Assembly: GCA_002344005.1 (NCBI GenBank) | Contig: DDTD01000002.1 | Span: 389-23,755, forward strand | Source of the DNA: Ignavibacteria bacterium UBA2373 | GTDB taxonomy: Bacteria; Bacteroidota; Ignavibacteria; Kapaibacteriales; UBA961 | Length of the DNA stretch: 23,367 nt | Reading direction: 5' to 3' | In this document: positions 7,712 through 15,843 of the stretch, piece by piece | Position numbering within the stretch: the stretch's first letter is position 1 | Layout: each line of letters starts with the position of its first letter | The notes under the pieces: model-generated | Databases searched by the model: none | Seen by the model: the letters and a program-made list of their open reading frames with translations, nothing else | Told to the model about the DNA's origin: nothing | Program-made: the position numbers and the translations under genes

Positions 7712-9343
7712 ATGGCTTCAAAAATCATTAACTTTGATGTAGATGCCCGCACTAAATTAAAACGCGGTGTTGATCAACTTGCTAATGCAGTAAAAGTAAC
7801 ATTAGGACCAAAAGGTCGCAATGTTATTATTGATAAAAAATTCGGTGCGCCAACTGTCACTAAAGACGGTGTGAGCGTTGCGAAAGAAATCGAATTGGAA
7901 GACGCAATCGAAAACCTCGGTGCGCAAATGGTCAAAGAAGTTGCATCAAAAACAAGTGATGCAGCGGGCGATGGTACAACCACAGCAACAGTTCTTGCTC
8001 AAGCTATTGTAGCTGAAGGACTTAAAGTAGTAACAGCAGGTGCTAATCCAATGGATTTAAAACGCGGTATTGATATCGCTGTTGCTGAAATTACAAAAGA
8101 ATTAAAAAATATCAGCCGTGAAGTCGGCGGTAAAAAAGAAATTGCTCAAGTAGGTACAATTTCTGCCAATAATGATTCTACTATCGGTAATTTAATTGCT
8201 GATGCAATGGAAAAAGTTGGCAAAGACGGTGTTATCACTGTAGAAGAAGCCAAAGGCACAGAAACTTCTATGGATGTCGTTGAAGGTATGCAATTCGATC
8301 GCGGTTATTTATCACCTTATTTTGTGACAGATGCCGACACTATGGAATGTGTACTTGATGATCCATATATTCTTATCCACGATAAAAAAATCAGCAATAT
8401 CAAAGATTTACTCCCGATTTTAGAAAAAACGGCACAATCAGGACGTGGTTTATTGATTATTGCAGAAGATCTTGAAGGCGAAGCACTTGCTACTCTCGTC
8501 GTAAATAAATTACGTGGTACATTGCGCGTTGCAGCAGTAAAAGCTCCGGGCTTTGGCGATCGCCGTAAAGCTATGTTGGAGGATATTGCAGTTCTTACAG
8601 GTGGTACTGTTGTCAGCGAAGAAAAAGGATTTAAACTTGAAAGCGCAACTCTTGCATACCTTGGTACAGCAAAACGCGTTTCTATTGATAAAGATAATTC
8701 TACAATCGTTGAAGGTGCCGGTAAATCTGAGGATATTAAAAAACGTATCAATGAAATTAAAGCACAAATCGAAAAAACAACAAGTGATTATGATCGCGAA
8801 AAATTGCAAGAGCGCTTGGCTAAATTATCCGGCGGCGTTGCAGTATTGCGTATTGGTGCAGCGACTGAAGTTGAAATGAAAGAGAAAAAAGCTCGCGTTG
8901 AAGATGCTCTTCATGCAACACGTGCTGCGGTTGAAGAAGGTATCGTACCGGGCGGTGGCGTAGCATATTTACGCACAGTACAAGTCCTTGATAATTTAAC
9001 ACCGGACAATCATGACATCAAAACAGGTATCAATATTATCAGACGTGCCGTTGAAGAACCGTTACGTCAGATCACAGCAAATGCCGGTTTAGAGTCATCA
9101 GTGATTGTAAATCGTGTTAAAGAAGGCACAGGCGCATTCGGATTTAATGCAGGCACAGAAGTCTATGAAGATCTTCTTGTTGCGGGCGTTATTGATCCGA
9201 CAAAAGTATCGCGCGTAGCTCTCGAAAATGCAGCATCTGTGGCAAGTTTACTTATCACAACAGAAGCAACAATTACAGAGAAAAAAGAAGAAAATAAAGT
9301 TCCTGCGATGCCTCCGGGCGGCATGGGCGGTATGGATTACTAA
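7712..9343 (+). CDS. groEL: Chaperonin GroEL (Hsp60)
   Basis: This 543-residue protein is full length for GroEL, the ATP-dependent double-ring folding chamber that works with GroES. The nucleotide-binding motifs are intact: LGPKGRNV (31-38), KDGVSVAKEI (51-60) and GDGTTTATVLAQAI with Asp87. The intermediate domain carries EGIVPGGGVAYL and the equatorial return is complete. The C-terminus has the Gly-Met-rich tail but in a short form (PPGGMGGMDY). A strong ribosome binding site, AAAAGGAG at 7697-7703, precedes the ATG by 8 bases. It is the second gene of a CIRCE-controlled operon and ends in a strong terminator. Only one groEL is present here. Confidence 0.99.
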   Translation: MASKIINFDVDARTKLKRGVDQLANAVKVTLGPKGRNVIIDKKFGAPTVTKDGVSVAKEIELEDAIENLGAQMVKEVASKTSDAAGDGTTTATVLAQAIVAEGLKVVTAGANPMDLKRGIDIAVAEITKELKNISREVGGKKEIAQVGTISANNDSTIGNLIADAMEKVGKDGVITVEEAKGTETSMDVVEGMQFDRGYLSPYFVTDADTMECVLDDPYILIHDKKISNIKDLLPILEKTAQSGRGLLIIAEDLEGEALATLVVNKLRGTLRVAAVKAPGFGDRRKAMLEDIAVLTGGTVVSEEKGFKLESATLAYLGTAKRVSIDKDNSTIVEGAGKSEDIKKRINEIKAQIEKTTSDYDREKLQERLAKLSGGVAVLRIGAATEVEMKEKKARVEDALHATRAAVEEGIVPGGGVAYLRTVQVLDNLTPDNHDIKTGINIIRRAVEEPLRQITANAGLESSVIVNRVKEGTGAFGFNAGTEVYEDLLVAGVIDPTKVSRVALENAASVASLLITTEATITEKKEENKVPAMPPGGMGGMDY

Positions 9344-9365
9344 GAATCTATACTTTAGAGAAAAA

Positions 9366-9402
9366 ATCCCGTTTCGAGAAAATCGGAACGGGATTTTTTT
9401 TT
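9366..9402 (+). terminator. Intrinsic terminator of groESL
   Basis: ATCCCGTTTCGA (9366-9377), a GAAAA loop, and TCGGAACGGGAT (9383-9394) form a 12-pair stem with one wobble. The second arm runs into nine Ts (9394-9402). It starts 22 bases after the groEL stop. Confidence 0.93.
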
Positions 9403-9459
9403 ATGTGTAACCATAAGAGAATCTATGCGTCAAGTACAGTTAATTATTACAAAAGAAAT

Positions 9460-10158
9460 ATGATGTTCAAACATACGCCCTCATTCTTGAAATATACTCT
9501 ACCACTATGTGGGTGTATGATTATTGGTATCGGTACATATCTTATGTCACGAGAAGATACAATGTATTTGAAAAATGCTAATTATGAATATATGAATAAT
9601 ATATACGCGATGTATCCAACCCAAAATGCCGACATTGTGATGTTGGGAGATTCTCATACACATGCATTGGATTGGTCGGAATTATACAATAATCCGGCTA
9701 TGGTAAACCGAGGAATTAGAGGGGATATTATTCCGGGATTTATTGCTCGATTACCCGAAATAGAAAAAATGAAACCGAAAATTGTCTGTATAATGGGAGG
9801 TATTAATGATTTGTATGCTCATTATTCTGTTGATGAAATCATTGAATATTATCGCGTACTTATACGCAAAGTGAAAAACGATAAAAGAATCATTATTGTA
9901 CAAAGTACATTGCCTGTTTGTGAGACATATAGCGAAGCTGAAGTAATAAATAAAAAAGTCTATCAATTGAATCAAAAATTGCAAGATGTATGTCAAAAAG
10001 AAGGAATAATGTATTGTGATATTTATAGTGCAATATCTCAAAACGGGTACTTACCATTAGAATATAGCATTGATGGTTTACATCTTAATGCACAAGGATA
10101 TAAGCAATGGCATCAAGTATTAACACCGATATTGGAAAAAACAAAAGAACATATATAA
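9460..10158 (+). CDS. SGNH/GDSL-family hydrolase, membrane-anchored or secreted
   Basis: The 232-residue product (start taken at 9460; 9463 is equally possible) has the four SGNH blocks. These are GDSHT with nucleophile Ser65 (block I), the NRGIRGD segment with Gly85 or Gly88 (block II), GGINDL with Asn116 (block III) and DGLHLN with Asp205 and His208 (block V). Such enzymes are serine esterases, lipases or acyl-esterases acting on lipids or acylated sugars. A hydrophobic segment at about residues 10-28 suggests a signal anchor, or possibly a lipoprotein-like peptide given Cys17 and Cys19. An upstream in-frame ATG at 9403 directly follows the T-run of the groEL terminator and is an unlikely start. 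The gene stands alone, convergent with the beta-CASP gene 53 bases away. The substrate is unknown. It is distantly similar to GDSL proteins annotated as platelet-activating-factor acetylhydrolase-like. Confidence 0.87.
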   Translation: MMFKHTPSFLKYTLPLCGCMIIGIGTYLMSREDTMYLKNANYEYMNNIYAMYPTQNADIVMLGDSHTHALDWSELYNNPAMVNRGIRGDIIPGFIARLPEIEKMKPKIVCIMGGINDLYAHYSVDEIIEYYRVLIRKVKNDKRIIIVQSTLPVCETYSEAEVINKKVYQLNQKLQDVCQKEGIMYCDIYSAISQNGYLPLEYSIDGLHLNAQGYKQWHQVLTPILEKTKEHI

Positions 10159-10211
10159 TAATTATATTCTAAACCTCAATTATGTTTTTTGTAGCTATTC
10201 TATTATCAACC

Positions 10212-11585
10212 TCATCCTTCATATATTTTCCCATATCGCGGGAGAATAATGCGGGTAGAAGGTAACAGTAACGATACTTCGTAGGCAAGCCGCTCACAAC
10301 TTTCACTGTCACCGTGCATAATTACTAAAGTTTTGGGGCGTACTTCCGAAAGCCAAGCAATGATATTTTCACGGCGGGCATGAGCAGTAAAGGAGAATTT
10401 TTCGACTCTGCATTGACGGCGTATTTTTGTGTTGCCCCACAGTATTTCTTGATGTCGCTCCGATTGTGATAATAATGCACCGGGTGATTGAGGGTCTTGC
10501 CAACCGACAATTGCTATGCTGAAATTCGATTTTCGCAACCATTCTCTTGTTAATTCATAGGAATTTGTTCCTTTATTCATCATACCGCTTGTTGCAACTA
10601 CAAGTGAAGGTGTTGTCAGATAATTTCCTTGTAATAGTTCTTCACGGAGAAGAGGAATTTGTGGAATATCATTTACTTCAAAACCACGCTCGACACGCGG
10701 CACAGAGTAACAATATCTGTCATAGACGGCATTAATATTTTTTGTCATTCCACCGGAATATATCGGCAAATGGGGGATTGACCCTTTTCGCATTAATTGC
10801 CACAATATGGTGAGAATTTCTTGAGATTTTCCCAGGGCAAAGGCAGGAAGTAAAACAGAACCATTTGCTTCGGTTGTTTCATTAATATATTGGGCTAAGC
10901 GTTGAATTTCTTTTTTTCTTTCCGGCGGATCGGTTGCACAATTAGTTGCTTCTGTGAATACAAGGTCACAATGATGTTTCGGGAATGATGCGCCGGGTAA
11001 TAATGATTGTGTGTCAAATTGTACATCGCCGGTATGGAATATAGAATATCCATGACATTCTAATGCAATTCCCGCTGAACCGATAATATGTCCTGCATCA
11101 TGAAATGTTACATTGACAGCATCCGAAGCTGCTGCACTTTGCAGAGAAAAAGATTCCTTATAGGGGAAAGCTTCAATAAGTAAATCAATTTTTTCGAGAA
11201 TATCCGATGAATATCCTGCTAGAACATCATTATGCCAATAATCTCTATCCGGTGGGTTAATGCGCAATAATCGTATTGTATTTTGCAGCATTATTTGCAT
11301 AATATCGCGTGTAGGTCGAGTGGAGCATAAACGCAGATGAGGGAGCGTGTGCAATACATAAGGCACTGCTCCTATATGGTCAGTATGACCATGACTAATA
11401 ATCAGAGCATCGGTAGGAAGAGATTTTTGTGTAAGTACGGATATATCAGGAAAACAATATTTATCCCTTTTTTGGGGATGTAAGCCGGCATCAATAAAAA
11501 GACCATTCCCACCAAAATTGAGATATGTACAATTGGCACCAATTTCTTCAGCACCGCCTATAATAGAAAAATGTACATTAGGCAT
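10212..11585 (-). CDS. Beta-CASP metallo-beta-lactamase-fold nuclease (CPSF-like, COG1236 type)
   Basis: This 457-residue protein has the metallo-beta-lactamase metal motifs HGHTDH (65-70), the His166 motif (HDAGHIIGSA) and Asp187 (FHTGDVQ). It then has a beta-CASP insert that includes GSVLLPAFALGKSQEIL (about 242-258) and SGMMNKGTN (333-341), and ends with His402 (SFTAHARR) and His424 (MHGD). These are the hallmarks of zinc-dependent RNA nucleases related to CPSF73 and RNase J. It lacks the extra C-terminal domain of RNase J. Motif A is weak: TEATNCATD replaces the usual ESTYG-type sequence. Its start codon overlaps the end of rnc by 8 bases, so the two are almost certainly cotranscribed and translationally coupled. 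RNA processing is inferred from the family and context; the substrate is unknown. Confidence 0.88.
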   Translation of the reverse strand: MPNVHFSIIGGAEEIGANCTYLNFGGNGLFIDAGLHPQKRDKYCFPDISVLTQKSLPTDALIISHGHTDHIGAVPYVLHTLPHLRLCSTRPTRDIMQIMLQNTIRLLRINPPDRDYWHNDVLAGYSSDILEKIDLLIEAFPYKESFSLQSAAASDAVNVTFHDAGHIIGSAGIALECHGYSIFHTGDVQFDTQSLLPGASFPKHHCDLVFTEATNCATDPPERKKEIQRLAQYINETTEANGSVLLPAFALGKSQEILTILWQLMRKGSIPHLPIYSGGMTKNINAVYDRYCYSVPRVERGFEVNDIPQIPLLREELLQGNYLTTPSLVVATSGMMNKGTNSYELTREWLRKSNFSIAIVGWQDPQSPGALLSQSERHQEILWGNTKIRRQCRVEKFSFTAHARRENIIAWLSEVRPKTLVIMHGDSESCERLAYEVSLLLPSTRIILPRYGKIYEG

Positions 11586-12390
11586 GATGTTCTAAAGCGT
11601 GAGGATAATGTTTATCAAGAGCATCTTTTGCAGCTTTTTGTTCTGCTTGTTTTTTATTTTTTCCGGAACCTACGCCATATTCTTTATCATCAACAAAGAC
11701 AGCTACGGTAAAATTTTTATCATGGTCCGGACCGGATTCATGTTGTACAATATATCGTGGTGCAAAAAATCCATCTGCTTGTACAATTTCAAGCAAAATA
11801 CTTTTATAATTTTTTACCTGCATTTCGGGCGAATGTAAAATTGCCGGAATTAAGATATCGCCGATAAATTTTTTGGTTTGTTCCATGCCGCTGTCTAAAT
11901 ATATGGCAGCAATAATTGCTTCAAGTAAATCGGCAAGCATGGTGTCATTGCCATCTTTTAAGGACTTGCCTGCGCTTGGAGACAGTTGAATGTAAGTGTC
12001 TAAACCAATAGATTTAGCAACATGTGCCAGAGAATTTCTTTGCACAATCCATGAGCGCAATTTTGTTAATTCTCCTTCTTGAACGGCAAAATGATGATAA
12101 AATACATATTCAGCGACAATCATCCCTAAGATTGCATCGCCCAAAAATTCTAAACGTTCATTGCTGTGAATATCTTGTTGTGGCGCAATTTGCAAATATG
12201 AACGGTGGGTGAGAGCTTGTTCAAAAAATGCGGGATTATTGATAGTACAGTTAAGAGTACGCTCAAGATTGTGAATGCGTTCATCGTTCAATACACCGAT
12301 GCGAGGAAAATGGAGTGTATGTACTTCTTGTTGATTTTTGGTTATTTTCTTTTTTAATCCTGCATAAATTGTATGCAAAATATCTTTCAT
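11578..12390 (-). CDS. rnc: Ribonuclease III
   Basis: This 270-residue protein has the RNase III signature NERLEFLGD (77-85). The acidic residues expected for double-stranded RNA cleavage are all present: Glu78, Glu81, Asp85, Asp154 and Glu157 (ADLLEAIIAAIY). A double-stranded RNA-binding domain follows at about 194-262 and ends in the GSGKNKKQAEQKAA helix start. The enzyme matures rRNA precursors and cuts structured mRNAs. It is longer than the roughly 226-residue E. coli enzyme because of an N-terminal extension of about 40 residues. A partial Shine-Dalgarno (GAAGGG) lies 6 bases upstream of the ATG. The gene follows fabF on the same strand but is separated by a strong terminator, so it may have its own promoter in that 87-base gap or depend on read-through. 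Confidence 0.97.
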   Translation of the reverse strand: MKDILHTIYAGLKKKITKNQQEVHTLHFPRIGVLNDERIHNLERTLNCTINNPAFFEQALTHRSYLQIAPQQDIHSNERLEFLGDAILGMIVAEYVFYHHFAVQEGELTKLRSWIVQRNSLAHVAKSIGLDTYIQLSPSAGKSLKDGNDTMLADLLEAIIAAIYLDSGMEQTKKFIGDILIPAILHSPEMQVKNYKSILLEIVQADGFFAPRYIVQHESGPDHDKNFTVAVFVDDKEYGVGSGKNKKQAEQKAAKDALDKHYPHALEHHA

Positions 12391-12403
12391 AGAGTTCCCT
12401 TCT

Positions 12404-12441
12404 AAAAAAAACAGGTCGGAAGTGAAGACACTCCGACCTGT
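12404..12441 (-). terminator. Intrinsic terminator between fabF and rnc
   Basis: Read on the minus strand, ACAGGTCGG plus AGTG pairs with CACT plus CCGACCTGT around a 4-base loop, with one bulged base. The stem runs into eight Ts (plus-strand As at 12404-12411). It starts 36 bases after the fabF stop. Confidence 0.9.
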
Positions 12442-12477
12442 GATAAAGAACGATATTGGCAGCAGAATTTCATAAAT

Positions 12478-13740
12478 TTATTGCTCGAACGATTTAAAGC
12501 AAATAGAAGTATTATGACCTCCGAAGCCGGCTGTATTATTAATAGCTGCTTTAATAGTTCTGGCTTCAGGTTTATTGGGCACATAATATAAATCACATTC
12601 GGGGTCAGGTTCTGCATAATTGATGGTTGGCGGCACCATACCATTTTTTACAGCCATAGCCGTAGCGATAGATTCGATGGCTCCTGCCGCGCCAAGTAAG
12701 TGTCCGGTCATGGATTTGGTTGAACTGACAGCAATGGATTGCGCCCATTCACCGAAGACGGATTTAATGGCAGCGGTTTCGCATTTATCATTAAATGGAG
12801 TGGAAGTGCCATGGGCATTGATATATCCAACATCATTCAAAGAAATTTCGGCATCTTTAAGTGCCAATTGCATTGCACGTGCAAGACCTTCACCGTTAGC
12901 AGCCGGTTGTGTCACATGATAAGCATCATCGGTTAATCCGAATCCTGCGACCTCTGCATATATTTTTGTCGCCCCACGATTCATAGCATGTTCTAAGGTT
13001 TCAAAAATGAGCACACCCGAGCCTTCACCCATAACAAAACCATCCCGATTTTTATCGAATGGTCTGCTGGCAGTTTGCGGAGAATCATTGCGTGTGGATA
13101 AAGCTTTCATAGAATTAAATCCACCAATACCCATAGGGCATATTACTGCTTCGCTACCTCCTACAACCATAACATCTGCATCGCCGCGCTGCATAAGCAT
13201 TAAAGCATCGGCAATAGAATGGCTTGATGTTGCACATGCAGAAACTGTGGCATAATTCGGTCCTTTTAGACCATAACGAATAGCAACTTGACCTGCTGCA
13301 ATATCAGAGATTAGCATAGGGATAAAAAATGGCGATATCCTATCCGGTTTGCCACCACGATCATAGAGATTTTGCTGTTGATGATGATATGTCCACATCC
13401 CGCCAATACCGGAGCCGATAATGACACCAACACGATTTCTGTCGGTTTTTTCATAATCTATGCCTGCATCGTCCGTTGCCATTACTGCTGCCGCAATGGC
13501 ATATTGGGTAAAAAGATCCATCCTTTGAACTTCTTTGCGCGAAATATATAATTGAGGGTCAAAATTTTTCACCTCATGTGCAAATTTGGTATCAAAGTCT
13601 GTAGGATCGAATTTTGTGATGGGTCCGGCACCGGAACGTCCTTCCATCATGGAATTCCAGTACTCTGTTGCCGTATTGCCGATGGGTGTAACTGCGCCAA
13701 CGCCTGTTACTACAATTTTGGGATAAGTATATCGAGCCAT
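12478..13740 (-). CDS. fabF: Beta-ketoacyl-ACP synthase II
   Basis: This 420-residue condensing enzyme elongates acyl-ACP with malonyl-ACP. The Cys-His-His triad is clear: Cys169 (VSACATSSH), His310 (INAHGTSTP) and His347 (KSMTGHLLGAAGA), followed by the Gly-rich GFGGHNTS near the C-terminus. I chose the ATG at 13740 because the protein then begins MARYTYPKIVVTGVGAVTP, the usual FabF opening. An upstream in-frame ATG at 13773 would place the first codons inside a long hairpin and add 11 atypical residues. It is the last gene of the fab series, separated from acpP by 115 bases containing that hairpin, and followed by a strong terminator. Confidence 0.97.
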   Translation of the reverse strand: MARYTYPKIVVTGVGAVTPIGNTATEYWNSMMEGRSGAGPITKFDPTDFDTKFAHEVKNFDPQLYISRKEVQRMDLFTQYAIAAAVMATDDAGIDYEKTDRNRVGVIIGSGIGGMWTYHHQQQNLYDRGGKPDRISPFFIPMLISDIAAGQVAIRYGLKGPNYATVSACATSSHSIADALMLMQRGDADVMVVGGSEAVICPMGIGGFNSMKALSTRNDSPQTASRPFDKNRDGFVMGEGSGVLIFETLEHAMNRGATKIYAEVAGFGLTDDAYHVTQPAANGEGLARAMQLALKDAEISLNDVGYINAHGTSTPFNDKCETAAIKSVFGEWAQSIAVSSTKSMTGHLLGAAGAIESIATAMAVKNGMVPPTINYAEPDPECDLYYVPNKPEARTIKAAINNTAGFGGHNTSICFKSFEQ

Positions 13741-13756
13741 AGTAAGTTCAATAATA

Positions 13757-13813
13757 AAACGGAGAAATGCCATTATTTCGCCTTCTGCTCGGCAACCGAC
13801 AATTTCTCCGTTT
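13757..13813 (-). promoter_or_regulatory. Long hairpin between acpP and fabF, possible attenuator
   Basis: AAACGGAGAAAT (13757-13768) and ATTTCTCCGTTT (13802-13813) are perfect 12-base inverted repeats separated by 33 bases. An inner TTGCC/GGCGA pairing within the loop is possible. In the direction of transcription the second arm ends in TTTT followed by an AT-rich stretch, which resembles a weak terminator. It lies 42 bases after the acpP stop and 16 bases before the fabF start. It could lower fabF expression relative to acpP or protect the acpP 3' end; that role is inference. Confidence 0.6.
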
Positions 13814-13855
13814 GAAGTTAGAATAGAAAATTATGCGAAAGCACGCTTTATGCTA

Positions 13856-14089
13856 TCACACTTTTGATTCAATGTAGCTGATAGCATCGCCGACTGTTTG
13901 GATTTTTTCGGCATCGGAATCTTCAATCGTCAAGTTGAACGAACGCTCAAACTCCATGATTAACTCAACCGTGTCAAGTGAATCTGCTCCTAAGTCATTG
14001 GTAAATGATGCTGCGTCAGTAACTTGGTTTTCATCTACGCCAAGCTTATTTACGATAATCTGCGTTACTTTTTCTCTTGTTGCAGACAT
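13856..14089 (-). CDS. acpP: Acyl carrier protein
   Basis: This 77-residue acidic protein has the ADSLDTVELIMEFE core. Ser37 is the expected site of 4'-phosphopantetheine attachment. AcpP shuttles the growing acyl chain among the Fab enzymes and donates acyl groups for phospholipid and lipid A synthesis. A good Shine-Dalgarno (AGGAG, 14096-14100 on the minus strand) sits 6 bases before the ATG, which is unusual among its fab neighbours and suits the high amounts of ACP cells need. It lies 54 bases downstream of fabG and 115 bases upstream of fabF. A long hairpin follows the gene. Confidence 0.99.
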   Translation of the reverse strand: MSATREKVTQIIVNKLGVDENQVTDAASFTNDLGADSLDTVELIMEFERSFNLTIEDSDAEKIQTVGDAISYIESKV

Positions 14090-14143
14090 TGTTTTCTCCT
14101 AAAATTGAAATGAATTGAAAAAAAATGAATATGGAGGTAAATT

Positions 14144-14896
14144 TTAATACATAGTTAAACCGCCATCAACGGCAATAGTTTGTCCTGTAATATAATTAGC
14201 ATCATCGGAAGCCAAAAATGCCACGACTGAAGCAATTTCATCCGATTTTGCGGCTCTTTTGAGCGGGATAATATCCAGAAATGATTGACGTTGCTGCTCG
14301 CTTAACTTTTCTGTCATATCTGTTTCAACATATCCCGGCGCAATGCAATTTACTAAAATGTTACGAGAGGAGAGTTCCTTTGCCAAAGACTTTGTGAAAC
14401 CAATGACGCCTGCTTTCGCAGCAACATAATTCGATTGTCCTGCATTTCCGGTCATACCGACTATGGAACTGATATTAATGATTTTACCGCGTCGCTGTGA
14501 CATCATAGTACGACACACAGCTTTACTGCATAAAAATACACCCTTTAAATTGGTGTTAATCACATCTTCCCATTCTTGTAAAGACATACGCATTAATAGG
14601 TTGTCACGTGTCATGCCTGCATTGTTGACAAGAATATCTATGCGTCCCGATTCATTGACTACAAAATCCATCAATTGCTTCACGGACTCTTCTTGCGATA
14701 TATCCGCACTGACAAATTTTACTGATGCTCCATTATTGGTCAGCTCTTGCTCTATGGCTTGAGCTTTTTCGGCATTGGAGTTAAAAGTAGCAAAAACTCG
14801 CGCTCCTTCTGCTGCAAGTTTTCGCACGATTGCTTCTCCTATACCTCGTGAGCCGCCGGTGATAACCGCAATTTTTCCCGTAAGTCTTTTTTCCAT
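14144..14896 (-). CDS. fabG: 3-oxoacyl-ACP reductase
   Basis: This 250-residue short-chain dehydrogenase performs the NADPH-dependent reduction of 3-oxoacyl-ACP. The cofactor motif TGGSRGIG (13-20) and the NNAG motif (91-94) are present. The catalytic tetrad is Asn116, Ser144, Tyr157 and Lys161, in the spacing of E. coli FabG. The C-terminus ends IAVDGGLTMY, as is usual. It lies 11 bases after fabD, indicating cotranscription. No clear Shine-Dalgarno is present. Other SDR functions are possible for the fold, but the position between fabD and acpP makes FabG the firm choice. Confidence 0.97.
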   Translation of the reverse strand: MEKRLTGKIAVITGGSRGIGEAIVRKLAAEGARVFATFNSNAEKAQAIEQELTNNGASVKFVSADISQEESVKQLMDFVVNESGRIDILVNNAGMTRDNLLMRMSLQEWEDVINTNLKGVFLCSKAVCRTMMSQRRGKIINISSIVGMTGNAGQSNYVAAKAGVIGFTKSLAKELSSRNILVNCIAPGYVETDMTEKLSEQQRQSFLDIIPLKRAAKSDEIASVVAFLASDDANYITGQTIAVDGGLTMY

Positions 14897-14907
14897 AATT
14901 CCACGTA

Positions 14908-15828
14908 TTATGCTAATAATTGTTGAATGTCTTTTTCGGTGTCATAGCCAAGAATTTCAGCTTCAACAGTTCTTTTTACTAAACCTTGCAATACTTTACC
15001 CGGTCCGATTTCAATAAAAGTTGTGATGCCGTCAGCTGCCATATTGATAAGCGATTGTGTCCAAAGTACAGGCGCGCACACTTGTTCAATGAGGAGTTGA
15101 CGCAATTCAGACGCTCTGCGTGTGGGTAATGCTGTTACATTAGTATAAACATCAATAGCTGTATCAGAGAATGGTGTCGCGGTGATGGCTTCTGCAAGTC
15201 GCTCTTGCGCCGGTTTCATTAATGGTGAATGGAAGGCACCGCTGACAGGTAATTCTTTAGCCATCTTAGCACCCGCTTGTTTAAAGGTATCTAATGATTG
15301 GCGCACCATATCGGCACTTCCTGAAATAACGATTTGTCCGGGAGAATTAAAATTTGCCGGCACTACCACAGCCTTATCGTCCGATATTTCGGCGCATAGA
15401 CGGCGCACGGTATCATCATCTAAGCCAACAATAGCAGCCATTGTTCCGGGCATACTCTCACCCGCGGCATACATAAGTTCGCCACGTAGCGCTACTAAGC
15501 GTAAAGCATGCTCAAATGTTAAACCTCCCGCCGCACAAATAGCAGAATATTCACCAAGCGAATGACCGGCTGTTGCATCGAATTGTAATCGGTTTTCTGC
15601 TGCTGCCAATAATGCCATCTCATGGACAAAAAGTGCGGGCTGTGTATAGCGTGTTTGTTTGAGTATGTCCATCGGACCATCAAAACAAATACTGCTTAAA
15701 GAATAACCTAAAATAGCATCGGCTTGTGCGAATAATTTTGAGGCGGCAGAAAATTGCTCCGTAAGCCCTTTTGCCATACCCACATATTGTGAACCTTGTC
15801 CTGAAAATATACCTGCAATTTTTTTCAT
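14908..15828 (-). CDS. fabD: Malonyl-CoA-ACP transacylase
   Basis: This 306-residue enzyme moves malonyl from CoA to ACP to supply the elongation steps. It opens with FSGQGSQYVGMAKGL. The nucleophile is Ser90 in the GHSLGEYSA elbow, and the catalytic His200 sits in VSGAFHSPLM. The ending, with GPGKVLQGLVKR, is family-typical. It is tightly packed between fabH (15 bases) and fabG (11 bases). No unusual features are seen. Confidence 0.98.
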   Translation of the reverse strand: MKKIAGIFSGQGSQYVGMAKGLTEQFSAASKLFAQADAILGYSLSSICFDGPMDILKQTRYTQPALFVHEMALLAAAENRLQFDATAGHSLGEYSAICAAGGLTFEHALRLVALRGELMYAAGESMPGTMAAIVGLDDDTVRRLCAEISDDKAVVVPANFNSPGQIVISGSADMVRQSLDTFKQAGAKMAKELPVSGAFHSPLMKPAQERLAEAITATPFSDTAIDVYTNVTALPTRRASELRQLLIEQVCAPVLWTQSLINMAADGITTFIEIGPGKVLQGLVKRTVEAEILGYDTEKDIQQLLA

Positions 15829-15843
15829 ACCGGTAAGAATAAA

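Noticed and set aside
8317..8751. 144-codon open frame antisense to groEL
   Set aside because: It mirrors the codon structure of groEL, has no recognisable domain and overlaps a certain gene entirely.
15182..15565. 127-codon open frame antisense to fabD
   Set aside because: It lies fully inside fabD on the other strand and has no recognisable domain.
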